49,462 nt of DNA from Bacteroidales bacterium (lineage in GTDB: Bacteria; Bacteroidota; Bacteroidia; Bacteroidales; Paludibacteraceae): assembly GCA_900767595.1 (NCBI GenBank), contig CAAFZS010000033.1:1-49462 (forward strand), read 5' to 3'. Each line of letters opens with the position of its first letter. Position 1 is the first letter of the stretch. Under the pieces are notes generated by a model, which saw only the letters and a program-made list of their open reading frames with translations, had not been told where the DNA came from and ran no database searches. Below are positions 25,391 to 34,655 of this stretch, piece by piece. The position numbers and the translations under genes were made by a program.

Positions 25391-25684
25391 ATGAAAAGTG
25401 TAATGATTGTTTTCAATCAAGCCGACACGGAGCGTGTCGAATATATGCTTGATACCCTCGATATACAAGGATTTACGTTCTTTGAACAAGTACAAGGTCG
25501 TGGCACGAATGGGGGCGTTCCCCATCGTGGCACGCACGCTTGGCCGGAGATGAACAGTTGTGTCATCACGGTGGTAGAGGACGACAAAGTGAAGACACTG
25601 TTGGAGTCCGTCAAGAAACTGGATATGCGTAACGAGGAGATTGGTGTTCGCGCGTTTATGTGGAACATCGAGGCGACCGTATAA
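25391..25684 (+). CDS. PII-like protein associated with RND efflux operon
   Basis: A 97-aa ferredoxin-like-fold protein beginning MKSVMIVFNQADTERVEYML, with the pattern FEQVQGRGTNGGVPHRGTHAWPE in the place of the PII T-loop and a final strand VGVRAFMWNIE-like. Comparable PII-like genes follow RND pumps in other Bacteroidales. It starts 1 bp after the pump stop, so it is co-translated. A regulatory or metal-sensing role for the pump is likely but unproven. Its stop abuts the recG stop of the opposite strand with no spacer. Confidence 0.65.
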   Translation: MKSVMIVFNQADTERVEYMLDTLDIQGFTFFEQVQGRGTNGGVPHRGTHAWPEMNSCVITVVEDDKVKTLLESVKKLDMRNEEIGVRAFMWNIEATV

Positions 25685-27775
25685 TCACGATATCTCGCTC
25701 CAATTCACCGCTTGCGTTTGGCGCAGGCGGTTGAGTTGTTCCTTATAGATACGATGGAAACTATCCTCCAAGAGAGGATCGACATCTAAGATAGCCTTAG
25801 CTGCTTGGCGGGCCAGATCTAAAATCTGCCCATCCATCGTGAGGGAAGCTATTCTCAGTTCGAAGGGTAAACCGGACTGCTGCGTACCCTCAAAGTCGCC
25901 GGGTCCGCGCAGTTGCAAGTCCGCTTCGGCTATCCTAAAACCGTTATTCGTGGCAACCATAATCTCCATACGTTGCCGCGTTTCTTTACTAATCTCAATG
26001 CCCGTGAGCAGGAGGCAGAAACTCTGCTCGGCTCCGCGTCCTACGCGTCCGCGTAGTTGGTGTAGTTGACTGAGCCCAAAACGCTCGGCGTTCTCGATGA
26101 TCATCACACTGGCATTGGGCACATCGACCCCGACCTCAATAACTGTGGTAGCGACTAAGATCTGGGTCTCACCTCGCACGAAACGCTGCATCTGAGCCTC
26201 TTTGTCCTTGGGTTTCATCTGCCCGTGCACCATCGAGATACGATAGTCGGGGAAGGCTTCGCATAAGGTGTTAAAACCATTCTGCAGGTCGAGTAGGTCG
26301 AGTTTCTCGTTCTCTTTGATGAGCGGATAAACGACGTATATCTGATGTCCTGCCGCTACTTGTTCGCGAATGAACTGATAGACGGATTGGATACGATTGA
26401 TCGAATAATGGAGGGTGTGTATCGGTTTGCGTCCGGGCGGCAGTTCGTCGATGATACTGCTGTCTAGGTCGCCATAGAACGTCATAGCTAAGGTGCGGGG
26501 AATAGGGGTCGCCGTCATCACCAGTACGTGGGGCGGTTGTTCACTCTTGGACCATAGTTTAGCGCGCTGGGCCACCCCAAAGCGGTGTTGCTCGTCCACG
26601 ACGACCAGACCTAAATGGGCAAACTGTACCTCATCCTCGATGAGGGCGTGGGTGCCGATAAGGATATCGATCGTTCCCGACCGTAGTCCCTCGTGAATAG
26701 GTACCCGTTGGGCTTTGGTGGTACTGCCGGTCAGCAGTTCTACGCGCACGGGCGTATCCTTGAGCATACGCGTTATATTATGGAAATGCTGGGTGGCGAG
26801 GATCTCGGTGGGTGCCATAATACAGGTTTGGTAACCATTGTCAACAGCGAGTAAACAACTGAGCAACGCCACGAGGGTCTTACCCGAGCCGACATCGCCT
26901 TGTAGCAGTCGGTTCATCTGCTTGCCCGATTGTAGGTCTGCGTGGATCTCGTGTACCACCCGTTTTTGGGCGTTCGTCAATTCAAAAGGCAGGCATTGCT
27001 TATAGAAATAGTTGAAGTTCTTGCCCACGATAGGCATAAGATATCCTTGGTTCTGCTCGCGTTTCTTGGCTTGACGCAGGATCTGCAGCTGGATATAAAA
27101 CAACTCCTCGAACTTCAGCCGCTCCTTGGCTTTCTGCATAGACGCAAGGTCCTTTGGGAAATGGATGTTGATAAGTGCTTCGGTCAGTCCCATCAAGTGG
27201 TATTGCTGCACGATATCCATTCCTAACGTATCGGGCAGACCTTGCCGTAAGTCGGGAAGAAGACCTAATAAGATATTCCGTATCCCTTTGGAGTTCAGTC
27301 CTACCCGTTTCATTGCCTCTGTAGTGTTGTACTCGGGTTGAAGACCATTGACCATATCGGGTGTCACTTTGCTGAGCGGGATAAGGTCGGGATGAGGGAT
27401 GTTCCACTCGTGATTGAAACGGGTTGGCTTGCCTCGTAATAGGTAGGGGGTGTTAAGGTTGAGTTTAATGTATTGCACTTTGGCAAACCATACGAGTTCG
27501 ATGTTGTGCCGCCCGTCGGTAAACGTGGCACTGAGCCGTTGGGTCTTGCCCACACCGATGGTGTGGTATTCGAGTATCTGTCCTTTGATCTGCACATCTA
27601 TGTCCTCGCTCTCTATCTCGTGAATCATCCAGAACCGGCTATAATCGACGTATTTGTACGGATAGACGCGCAGTAAGTCCAAGGCGGTTTCCACCTTTAA
27701 CTCTTTACGAAGAATGTCGGCTCGTCTGGAACCGACATTCTTACAATACGTAATATCGCGAGTGGATAAATCCAT
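25685..27775 (-). CDS. recG: ATP-dependent DNA helicase RecG
   Basis: Branch-migration helicase for stalled forks and recombination intermediates. 696 aa, normal length. N-terminal wedge/OB domain (about 55-200), Walker A GDVGSGKT (about 291-298), Walker B VVDEQHRFG (about 392-400), motif III TATPIPRT (about 421-428), and the C-terminal helicase block with QLRGRVGRGAEQSFCLLL. It starts 2 bp after the tonB-like stop and shares that promoter. Confidence 0.97.
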   Translation of the reverse strand: MDLSTRDITYCKNVGSRRADILRKELKVETALDLLRVYPYKYVDYSRFWMIHEIESEDIDVQIKGQILEYHTIGVGKTQRLSATFTDGRHNIELVWFAKVQYIKLNLNTPYLLRGKPTRFNHEWNIPHPDLIPLSKVTPDMVNGLQPEYNTTEAMKRVGLNSKGIRNILLGLLPDLRQGLPDTLGMDIVQQYHLMGLTEALINIHFPKDLASMQKAKERLKFEELFYIQLQILRQAKKREQNQGYLMPIVGKNFNYFYKQCLPFELTNAQKRVVHEIHADLQSGKQMNRLLQGDVGSGKTLVALLSCLLAVDNGYQTCIMAPTEILATQHFHNITRMLKDTPVRVELLTGSTTKAQRVPIHEGLRSGTIDILIGTHALIEDEVQFAHLGLVVVDEQHRFGVAQRAKLWSKSEQPPHVLVMTATPIPRTLAMTFYGDLDSSIIDELPPGRKPIHTLHYSINRIQSVYQFIREQVAAGHQIYVVYPLIKENEKLDLLDLQNGFNTLCEAFPDYRISMVHGQMKPKDKEAQMQRFVRGETQILVATTVIEVGVDVPNASVMIIENAERFGLSQLHQLRGRVGRGAEQSFCLLLTGIEISKETRQRMEIMVATNNGFRIAEADLQLRGPGDFEGTQQSGLPFELRIASLTMDGQILDLARQAAKAILDVDPLLEDSFHRIYKEQLNRLRQTQAVNWSEIS

Positions 27776-27777
27776 TC

Positions 27778-28452
27778 TTATTGCAAGCGGAAGTTAACAG
27801 GAACGGTGTATTTCACGCGAACTGCTTTACCGCGTTGCTTACCCGGTTTCCATTTCGGCATAGACTTGATGACGCGCAGCGCCTCTTTGTCCAACGAAGG
27901 ATCGCCACCGGAGCGAACGACTTCTACATCTACGATAGCACCGTCTTTGTTGACCACGAACTGGCAAATCACACGACCTTGAATACCATTCTCTTGGGCA
28001 ATAGCAGGGTACTTGACGTTCTCGCTTAGATACTTAAACAACGCTTGTTGTCCACCGGGGAACTCCGGCATCGTCTCAACGATAACGAAAACGACTTCTT
28101 CTTCCTCTTCTTCTGCTTGAACAGGAGGAGCGATGACGACAGTATCCGCATCATTATCCTCGGAGTTGATTTGGAGAGTTTCGGTTTCCACATCATCTTC
28201 TACGACATTCAGCACTTCCACTTCTTTTACTGGAGGGGGTGGGGGAGGAGGAGTGGTCTCTTGCTGGGTTTGCTGAATGTCCAATTCCTCTTCGAAGGCA
28301 AATTCCATATCAGAAACCTCATACTTTGTAACTTCTTTCTCCGTCCACTCAAAAGCGACGTAACAAACGCTCAGCACGAAGACAAGACCTACCAAAGCAT
28401 AGGTCAACTTTTTGTCTTCCAGACTGGCTTCAAGTGATTTTTTGAGTTGCAT
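27778..28452 (-). CDS. TonB-family energy transducer
   Basis: A 224-aa inner-membrane protein with one membrane span (about residues 18-35), an acidic/proline-rich periplasmic part with PPPPPPP near residue 70 and EEEEEE near 115, and a C-terminal TonB domain (PEFPGGQQALFKYLSENVKYP ... VICQFVVNKDGAIVDVEVVRSGGDPSLDKEALRVI ... VPVNFRLQ). It should pass proton-motive force to TonB-dependent outer-membrane transporters, none of which is in the window. Co-transcribed with recG. Confidence 0.93.
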   Translation of the reverse strand: MQLKKSLEASLEDKKLTYALVGLVFVLSVCYVAFEWTEKEVTKYEVSDMEFAFEEELDIQQTQQETTPPPPPPPVKEVEVLNVVEDDVETETLQINSEDNDADTVVIAPPVQAEEEEEEVVFVIVETMPEFPGGQQALFKYLSENVKYPAIAQENGIQGRVICQFVVNKDGAIVDVEVVRSGGDPSLDKEALRVIKSMPKWKPGKQRGKAVRVKYTVPVNFRLQ

Positions 28453-28480
28453 ATAGTATTAGTTTTTTAAATTGCGACCA

Positions 28481-28511
28481 CAAAATTACTGCTTTTTTTT
28501 GAATTATGCAA
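28481..28511 (-). promoter_or_regulatory. Promoter of tonB-recG
   Basis: Minus-strand TTG (28511-28509, context TTTGCATAA), 20 nt, TAATTTTG (28488-28481). Confidence 0.8.
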
Positions 28512-28538
28512 ATATTCCTTGCATTTTTTGTCGAAAAG

Positions 28539-28569
28539 TTGTTTTTTTCAAAAAAAAAGACTACCTTTG
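28539..28569 (+). promoter_or_regulatory. Promoter of the flippase gene
   Basis: TTG (28539-28541), 20 nt, TACCTTTG (28562-28569). Only 9 nt separate the box from the ATG at 28579, so the mRNA should be nearly leaderless; this also rules out an upstream in-frame ATG at 28519. Confidence 0.8.
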
Positions 28570-28578
28570 CACCCGAAA

Positions 28579-29847
28579 ATGAAAGATATTTGGAAAAATA
28601 GTGCTCAATTACTCTCCGCCAATGTAGTGACGCAAGCCATCGGTTTGCTCGTTTATCCGATTCTGACTCGCCTCTATAGTCCGGACGATTTCGGGCTATT
28701 CAATCTGTTCTTGTCGATCGGCGGAATTTTAGTTCTGTGCTCAACGGCTGAATATCAAAATGCCATCGTGCTGCCGAAGGAGTCAAACAAGGCCGTTGCT
28801 TTGTTTCATATTGGAGCAAGTATACTTCTGGGAGTAACGATGGTGTTATTGCTTTCCGTTCCTTTTTCCGGATGGATAGGTGCGTTATTCAATGCCCCTG
28901 CGCTGGCAAAATGGTATTGGCTGATGCCCGTTTATGTCTTAGTTATGGGATTTTGGACGCTCCTTAATTATTTCTATACGCGCGCAAAGGAATTCCGACG
29001 TATCTCCGGTTATCAACTGTCGCAATCGGTATTATCCGCCGGTAGTAAGATTGGTCTGGGTTATGGAGGTTTGTTCTCGGGCGGACTGATTGTAGGTTCG
29101 GTGATTGCCCCCTTGATATCCGCTGTGATATCGGTACGGATAGCCGGAAAAAAAGTATTGGGAGGTTTATTGCATTGGGATAGGGACGAATATAAGTCGG
29201 TGGCTCGTGAATATGCCAATTTTCCTAAGTTCTCTTTGCCTCGGTCATTGGTTAATTCGTTGGGCGGTAACTTGCCGATTTTGCTGCTTACGCCTTTCTT
29301 CAGTTTGAGTGAGATTGGTTATTTCGGGATGGCATTGACCTTGGGATTCAGGCCGCTCAATATGATATCGGGTTCCCTATGCCAGACCTTCTTTCAGCAG
29401 ACAGCGGATGCGATTAATCATCGCAGACTTGTTTTTCCTTTCCTTAGGAAGTTTATCTTATGGTCCTTGCTTATCATTTGCTTATCGTTTGCTGCCTTAT
29501 ATTTTATTTTGCCCTGGTTGACGGGTTGGTTGTTAGGCACCGGTTGGGAAGAAACGGGAGAACTGATACGTGTGCTGTTGCCGTGGTTGGCTGTGTCAAC
29601 AGTGAGTGCCTCTTTGGGGTTTGTGTCAGATGTTTTTGGCAAGCAAAAGATGTCTGCCATTATTGAGTTTACCTATACAGCACTTCGCGCTTTGGCTATA
29701 GGATTGGGAATATGGTTGCACGATTTCCGCTTAGCTGTGATGGCTTATGCGCTTGTAGGATTGTTGGTTCAATCTTTCTTACTCGGTTGGTACCTTGTCT
29801 TGGCAAAGAATTATGACAACCGGATATTAGCGAATGAGTTTGAATAG
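28579..29847 (+). CDS. Polysaccharide flippase (Wzx/MATE-like)
   Basis: A 422-aa polytopic inner-membrane protein with the start MKDIWKNSAQLLSANVVTQAIGLLVYPILTRLYSPDDFGLFNLFLSIGG, typical of oligosaccharide flippases that move lipid-linked glycans across the membrane. About 12-14 hydrophobic segments are visible. Neighbouring genes on the opposite strand (glycosyltransferase, FemAB-like) suggest surface-glycan work. Its 3' end overlaps the convergent glycosyltransferase gene by 21 bp. Confidence 0.88.
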   Translation: MKDIWKNSAQLLSANVVTQAIGLLVYPILTRLYSPDDFGLFNLFLSIGGILVLCSTAEYQNAIVLPKESNKAVALFHIGASILLGVTMVLLLSVPFSGWIGALFNAPALAKWYWLMPVYVLVMGFWTLLNYFYTRAKEFRRISGYQLSQSVLSAGSKIGLGYGGLFSGGLIVGSVIAPLISAVISVRIAGKKVLGGLLHWDRDEYKSVAREYANFPKFSLPRSLVNSLGGNLPILLLTPFFSLSEIGYFGMALTLGFRPLNMISGSLCQTFFQQTADAINHRRLVFPFLRKFILWSLLIICLSFAALYFILPWLTGWLLGTGWEETGELIRVLLPWLAVSTVSASLGFVSDVFGKQKMSAIIEFTYTALRALAIGLGIWLHDFRLAVMAYALVGLLVQSFLLGWYLVLAKNYDNRILANEFE

Positions 29848-30804
29848 ACGATTTTCTATCTTTTCCCAATTATACTTTTCAATAAAGAGTTGATGCCCTC
29901 TTTGGGCAGCAGAAAGCCATACTTTGGGTTCATCTATGTAGTGAAGAATCGCTGCGGCTGCTTTCTGAGTAGAGCAAACTAACGTGCCGCATTCTTGAAT
30001 TTCAGGTACCTGGTGCTCAATCGCTTTGAGCCGACTATATACAACCGGCTTCCCTGCTGCCATATAGTAGAATAATTTAATAGGAAGACAACGGGTGTTC
30101 TCAACATCTATATCCCGTAGATCAAGACAGATATCCATAGATTGTATAAATTGGCAAAAGTCGGGCAATTTCATATATTGTTCCGGAGAAAGTGTGAGCA
30201 ATTCAAAGGAAATGTCGGGTCTTTGTTCTCGGCAAAGTGCTATCGTTTGTTGCACTCTCTCCCAGCCTTTTTCTTGCGTCAACGGGCCTGCATATAAGAT
30301 ACGACAACTTTGCTTAGGAGCACGGTAGTGAGGTTTTTCAAATAATCGTGATGTAGGATAATAGGGGAGGAGAATCCGTTTTTTCCAAAAAAAGAAAAAG
30401 AAGGGCTTCGCCTTGTCCTTTTCTCCAAAGATAAAAGCATCTGTTACGCAACCGGCCAAGAAATTCAGCAAGAGCATTGCAATCGCGAAAAAAGGCGTGT
30501 GCCATCCTCGATGACGTAAGTTTTTTTTGGACGGGTACCATTCAGTGACATCGTAGATGATTTTTGTGTGGCTTCCTACCGTGGATAGAACGGCTTTGGG
30601 AGTGTCGCAAATAACATAATCGGCATTTTGTTCGTGAAGAAATTGACGAATGGCTCGCCTTTCTTCTCGGAATGAAGAATAATTACCGGCAGTGGATAGG
30701 ATGGCGGTTTGGTATCCAAACTTCCTTAAACTAGGCTCCTGATGGTAGAAAACTCTATCATCAGAAGCTTTGTGTGCTGTTTGGACAAAGATAACCTTCA
30801 TCAT
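29827..30804 (-). CDS. Glycosyltransferase (GT4-like)
   Basis: A 325-aa protein with a GT-B layout: N-terminal half starting VIFVQTAHKASDDRVFYHQEPSLRKFGYQTAIL, C-terminal half with ILYAGPLTQEKGWERVQQTIAL and the donor-binding region LPIKLFYYMAAGKPVVYSRL (about residues 240-260) near the usual E-containing loop. The sugar and acceptor are unknown. A hydrophobic stretch (AIAMLLLNFLAG) may hold it at the membrane. It carries a run FFFFFW from an A/T-rich tract. Its start overlaps the FemAB-like stop by 1 bp. Confidence 0.85.
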   Translation of the reverse strand: MMKVIFVQTAHKASDDRVFYHQEPSLRKFGYQTAILSTAGNYSSFREERRAIRQFLHEQNADYVICDTPKAVLSTVGSHTKIIYDVTEWYPSKKNLRHRGWHTPFFAIAMLLLNFLAGCVTDAFIFGEKDKAKPFFFFFWKKRILLPYYPTSRLFEKPHYRAPKQSCRILYAGPLTQEKGWERVQQTIALCREQRPDISFELLTLSPEQYMKLPDFCQFIQSMDICLDLRDIDVENTRCLPIKLFYYMAAGKPVVYSRLKAIEHQVPEIQECGTLVCSTQKAAAAILHYIDEPKVWLSAAQRGHQLFIEKYNWEKIENRLFKLIR

Positions 30805-31802
30805 TATATCTTATATCTAAGATTGCGTAAATAATTGATACCCACAGCAATGCCGAAGGCAGGGTGATAGTATTTCTCGACACTGAAATAGGTCATCTTC
30901 TCGGCACCGAATTGCTTGTAATGTAGGGCGGTCCCGTAATGGTTGCTGCCTTCAAAATCAAAACATACCCCTTTCTCTCGGGCGAGTTTAAGTGCTTCTA
31001 CTACCAACAAAGCACTTGCTCCGGACTCTTTGTATGCAGGATGGTAACAAGGAATAAGATAGTACATTTTGTACTTGTCCCAAACCACGTATGCCGCTGC
31101 ACACAATTCTCCGTCTACATTGCGAATGGCGATAATCTGCGACTGCGCTTGACGCATCGACTTGCGACTGAGCACTAGGAAAAACTCCCGACTATAAGAA
31201 ATCTGCTTTTTCTGTGCGATCATACATTCTTGATGAAAAGCATAGAACTGATCGGGTGTCAAACTATAATCTACGGATAAAGTAACGGCTTTTTGTAATT
31301 GGCGTTTCTTGTTCTTGGAAAAACGGTCCACAACGGCATTAAGGTCGTGCAGGTCCGTGATTTGATACGTTACCCGCTCACGAACGCGGAAATGCTCTGC
31401 GCGCATTGGTTCGACCATACGAGACCCTATCGGATATTGTTGATAGTAATAATGAAGACCTAACGCTTTCAACTGCCCTACAAAATCTTCGCAGATCTTA
31501 GGAAGGTCAATCAACTGGTTGTCATCCGTCAATCCGCCGTTCTGGGTCAACCATATACCCCCGATCTGCGTCTGCTGCGGCATCGTAATCCATTTCATCC
31601 AAAGCCGCTGACGGAATAGGTACGGCAGTACGGCAACGATATCCTTCACTTCTCTATGCTCGGGATCTGACTTCTCGGCAAAACTCAATAACACATCCCA
31701 TTGCTTGCCTGCACAGACGGCGTCCATCCACCAAGGTTGGAAGAAAATAGGCAACTCGTCTTGCTGCTCTGCCCAAGCGGTATATAATTCCTTATTGCTC
31801 AT
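30804..31802 (-). CDS. FemAB/GNAT-like acyltransferase family protein
   Basis: A 332-aa protein resembling the FemAB-related GNAT family: FFQPWWMDAVCAGKQWDVLL at the start, then KNKKRQLQKA (about 165-175) and a C-terminal GNAT half with AAYVVWDKYKMYYLIPCYHPAYKESGASALLVVEALKLAREKG and FDFEGSNHYG. Members move aminoacyl or acyl groups onto cell-wall or glycan substrates; the substrate here is unknown. It overlaps ssb by 11 bp and the glycosyltransferase by 1 bp. Confidence 0.8.
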   Translation of the reverse strand: MSNKELYTAWAEQQDELPIFFQPWWMDAVCAGKQWDVLLSFAEKSDPEHREVKDIVAVLPYLFRQRLWMKWITMPQQTQIGGIWLTQNGGLTDDNQLIDLPKICEDFVGQLKALGLHYYYQQYPIGSRMVEPMRAEHFRVRERVTYQITDLHDLNAVVDRFSKNKKRQLQKAVTLSVDYSLTPDQFYAFHQECMIAQKKQISYSREFFLVLSRKSMRQAQSQIIAIRNVDGELCAAAYVVWDKYKMYYLIPCYHPAYKESGASALLVVEALKLAREKGVCFDFEGSNHYGTALHYKQFGAEKMTYFSVEKYYHPAFGIAVGINYLRNLRYKI

Positions 31803-32166
31803 CGCCTGCGGGTTTTAAGTCGCGATACTCATCGGGACGGCATAAAATCTGTACTGTCTCCGCAATAATCTCCGTTTTATGACGGACCTGTCCGTCTTTT
31901 TCCCAAGAACGGGTCTGCAATTTACCTTCGACATATAGTTTCATCCCTCTGCGAACATATTTTTCTGCCCATTCCGCGAGGTTGCGGAAGAGCACAATCG
32001 GGTGCCATTCGGTGCGGTCGGGCACTTGGGTCCCGTTTTGCATAACATACCCTTTTTCAGTCGTGGCTAAATTAAAATTAGCAATGGCAACGCCGCGGTC
32101 TAAATAACGCACTTCAGGGTCACTTCCAACGTTACCAACGAGAATAACTTTGTTAATTGATGACAT
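31792..32166 (-). CDS. ssb: Single-stranded DNA-binding protein, short form without acidic tip
   Basis: OB-fold SSB, 124 aa from the ATG at 32166 (MSSINKVILVGNVGSDPEVRY). The core WHPIVLFRNLAEWAEKYVRRGMKLYVEGKLQTRSW is typical. The start at 32166 is supported by the promoter, whose -7 box lies at 32203-32196; a longer frame to 32226 would overlap it. The tail is short and ends DLKPAGDEQ; the DDDIPF-like tip that recruits partners in most bacterial SSBs is missing. It may be a secondary paralogue. First gene of a three-gene unit. Confidence 0.92.
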   Translation of the reverse strand: MSSINKVILVGNVGSDPEVRYLDRGVAIANFNLATTEKGYVMQNGTQVPDRTEWHPIVLFRNLAEWAEKYVRRGMKLYVEGKLQTRSWEKDGQVRHKTEIIAETVQILCRPDEYRDLKPAGDEQ

Positions 32167-32195
32167 AGTTGTATGATTTTTTAATAAATTCACTG

Positions 32196-32226
32196 CAAAA
32201 TTACAATAAAATTTTGAATTATGCAA
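32196..32226 (-). promoter_or_regulatory. Promoter of ssb unit
   Basis: Minus-strand TTG (32226-32224, context TTTGCATAA), 20 nt, TAATTTTG (32203-32196). It is interleaved with the divergent plus-strand promoter. Confidence 0.8.
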
Positions 32227-32243
32227 AAAAAGTTGTAACTTTG
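32213..32243 (+). promoter_or_regulatory. Promoter of the EEP-prs-suf unit
   Basis: TTG (32213-32215), 20 nt, TAACTTTG (32236-32243). The two divergent promoters overlap by 14 bp, so they probably compete. Confidence 0.8.
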
Positions 32244-32275
32244 CAGCGTAAAATGATAAATAAATGCATTTTTCT

Positions 32276-33346
32276 ATGAGAAAGTCCTTTTTTTACCCCC
32301 TTTTGATGGGTCTCTCGGTCCTGATTTCGACCTTCCCGTCGCGTGTATCTGCTGAGACAGAAACCTTGGTACGTTGTATTGCTTTTTACAACCTTGAGAA
32401 CCTTTTTGATACCATTCACGATGAAGGTAAGAACGATTACGAATACCTGCCCGATGGCGGAATGAAATGGACGGGGCTCAAATATACCCATAAGATTCAT
32501 AATATGGCTTACGCTATCTCCCGTTTAGGCGAAGATGTGGATAGCCGCGGTCCTATATGCATCGGTGTTGCAGAGGTGGAGAATATGCGCTGTTTGGAGG
32601 ACCTTTGTGCCGATCCACAACTCAATGGCAAATATAAACCCATCCTTATCGAGGGCCCTGACCGCCGTGGTGTGGATGTGGGCTTCCTTTATCAACCCGA
32701 TTTCTTTAAGCCCACAAACGTGCGTGGTCACGAACTGCACGCCCATTATACCGATGGCGGTTTGGTAAGGTCTCGTCTGCAACTGCTCGTGTCGGGGTAT
32801 CTGATGAATGCCGGTCGACCGGAGAAGATTCATATTCTTGTTAACCACTGGCCTAGTCGCTACGGCGGTGAACTGACTTCGCGTCCTACGCGCGACACGG
32901 CAGCTATGCTCACCAAATCCATCTGTGACTCTATCTACCAGAAAGAACCGCGTGCGAAGATTATCATTATGGGTGACCTCAATGACGATCCCTTCAATCA
33001 CAGCTGCAAAGAAGTGCTGGGTGCCCGCAAGACGCGCGAGGAAGTGGAAGAGCAAGGGTATTTCAATACGATGTGGCAGAAACTGGACCGCGGCATAGGC
33101 TCGCTGGCTTACCAAGGCTCGTGGAACTTATTTGATCAGATTATTATCTCCGAACCCTTGCTCAACGAACCGCTGGAATCGGGGCGTTGGACGTACTGGA
33201 AATCGGAGATATTCAATAAAGACTTCCTCACCGTTCAAGAGGGTAAAGAAAAAGGCACTCCCTTGCGTACTCATAAGGGCGGCGTATGGTTGGACGGCTA
33301 TGGAGACCACTATCCTACAATGATTTACTTAATTAAACAACAATAA
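32276..33346 (+). CDS. Secreted endonuclease/exonuclease/phosphatase-family protein
   Basis: EEP-superfamily hydrolase, 356 aa from the ATG at 32276 (an ATG four codons upstream, 32264, is also possible). Signal peptide MRKSFFYPLLMGLSVLISTFPSRVSA. Active-site pattern: FYNLENLFD, VAEVEN (metal-binding Glu), HWPSRYGG, MGDLNDDP and the final HYPTMIYL histidine. It is likely a periplasmic or secreted phosphodiesterase/nuclease; the substrate is not determined. First gene of a six-gene unit; stop overlaps the next start by 1 bp. Confidence 0.88.
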   Translation: MRKSFFYPLLMGLSVLISTFPSRVSAETETLVRCIAFYNLENLFDTIHDEGKNDYEYLPDGGMKWTGLKYTHKIHNMAYAISRLGEDVDSRGPICIGVAEVENMRCLEDLCADPQLNGKYKPILIEGPDRRGVDVGFLYQPDFFKPTNVRGHELHAHYTDGGLVRSRLQLLVSGYLMNAGRPEKIHILVNHWPSRYGGELTSRPTRDTAAMLTKSICDSIYQKEPRAKIIIMGDLNDDPFNHSCKEVLGARKTREEVEEQGYFNTMWQKLDRGIGSLAYQGSWNLFDQIIISEPLLNEPLESGRWTYWKSEIFNKDFLTVQEGKEKGTPLRTHKGGVWLDGYGDHYPTMIYLIKQQ

Positions 33347-33684
33347 TGGAACCCTTACGTAAAGACTTAGCACCCATCAAGATGCGTAATTACGGGCGCA
33401 TCCTGCAAGACGTGGTAGCGTATATCTGTCAGTTGGAGGACAAAGAGACTCGCAAGCAACTGACCATTTATGTAGCGCAATGTATGCGCCAAAAGAACTT
33501 GGTTTGGAATAAGGACCAAGAGTCAAGTATGGAACGCATCAAAGCCGATATCGCCAAGATATCCGACGGACGCCTTTCTTGCGACTTTCCTGAGTTCGAA
33601 GAGGCATTTAATGCCGGCATAAGAAAACCGGTGGACAACAAAAAGAATCCGGTAGTAAATAAGAAATCTTCAAAAAAGAAATAA
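33346..33684 (+). CDS. DUF4290-like protein, short form
   Basis: A 112-aa protein with MRNYGRILQDVVAYICQLEDKETRKQLTIYVAQCM, which resembles the start of the Bacteroidota DUF4290 family, and a Lys-rich tail (NKKNPVVNKKSSKKK). The family is, from memory, usually nearer 200 aa, so this is a short version. Function unknown; it sits between the EEP gene and prs with 1-bp overlap and 2-bp spacing. Confidence 0.65.
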   Translation: MEPLRKDLAPIKMRNYGRILQDVVAYICQLEDKETRKQLTIYVAQCMRQKNLVWNKDQESSMERIKADIAKISDGRLSCDFPEFEEAFNAGIRKPVDNKKNPVVNKKSSKKK

Positions 33685-33686
33685 TT

Positions 33687-34655
33687 ATGGTCGTAGAAAC
33701 AAGCCCCTTCAAAATCTTTGCCGGTAGTCAAGGACAACTCATTGCAGAGCGCATCTGTCAAAAAATCGGATGTAAATTAGGTAAAATCAATATCGACCGC
33801 TTCTCCGATGGCGAGTTTGCGGTATCGTTTGATGAGTCCGTGCGCGGACAGTCAGTGTATCTGGTACAATCCACCTGCCCGAACTGCGATAATCTGATGG
33901 AGTTGCTCCTTATGATTGACGCAGCCAAGCGTGCGAGTGCATACAAAGTGATAGCGGTTATTCCGTATTTCGGTTTCGCTCGTCAAGACCGTAAGGATAA
34001 ACCCCGTGTTTCGATAGGTTCCAAACTGGTGGCTAATATGCTGCAAGTGGCGGGTGCCGACCGAATCATCACCATCGACCTTCACGCCGACCAGATTCAA
34101 GGATTCTTTGATATCCCTGTTGATCACCTCTTCGGAACAAACGTATTGGTGCCTTATGTAGCCAATCTCCATCTGGACCTCGATAATATCATTATCGCTT
34201 CCCCCGATGTGGGTGGCTCGAAACGTGCCGATAAGTTTGTCAAGAAACTGCATACCCTGACGGGTGTCGAAGTTCCGATGGTGATTTGCTACAAGAACCG
34301 TCCGGGCTTTAACCGTATCAGCGAGATGCGTGTCTTAGGTGATGTGCAAGGCAAGGATGTCATTATCGTTGACGATATCGTGGATACGGCAGGCACACTC
34401 TGTATGGCAGCTAAGGTGATTAAGGAAGCGGGTGCCAAATCCGTCCGGGCCATCCTCTCTCACGGGGTTATGTCGGGCGAAGCAGACAAGAAAGTTATGG
34501 AGAGTGAACTGCAAGAGATCGTCTTCACCGATTCTATCCAATATGATCCTTCCCGTTGCGGTAAGGTGAAAATCGTCAGTATTGCCGATCCTCTTGCCGA
34601 GACTATCCTCGCCATCCAGGAACACCGCTCCATCAGTGAAGTAAACGTAGGATAA
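33687..34655 (+). CDS. prs: Ribose-phosphate pyrophosphokinase
   Basis: Makes PRPP from ribose-5-phosphate and ATP for nucleotide, His and Trp synthesis. 322 aa, normal length. Features: FSDGEFAVSFDESVRG, the FGFARQDRKDKPR flexible-loop region, IDLHADQIQGFFDIPVDHL, and the PRPP-binding loop VIIVDDIVDTAGT (about 225-237). The gap to the next gene is a CTAG nonamer repeat. Confidence 0.97.
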   Translation: MVVETSPFKIFAGSQGQLIAERICQKIGCKLGKINIDRFSDGEFAVSFDESVRGQSVYLVQSTCPNCDNLMELLLMIDAAKRASAYKVIAVIPYFGFARQDRKDKPRVSIGSKLVANMLQVAGADRIITIDLHADQIQGFFDIPVDHLFGTNVLVPYVANLHLDLDNIIIASPDVGGSKRADKFVKKLHTLTGVEVPMVICYKNRPGFNRISEMRVLGDVQGKDVIIVDDIVDTAGTLCMAAKVIKEAGAKSVRAILSHGVMSGEADKKVMESELQEIVFTDSIQYDPSRCGKVKIVSIADPLAETILAIQEHRSISEVNVG

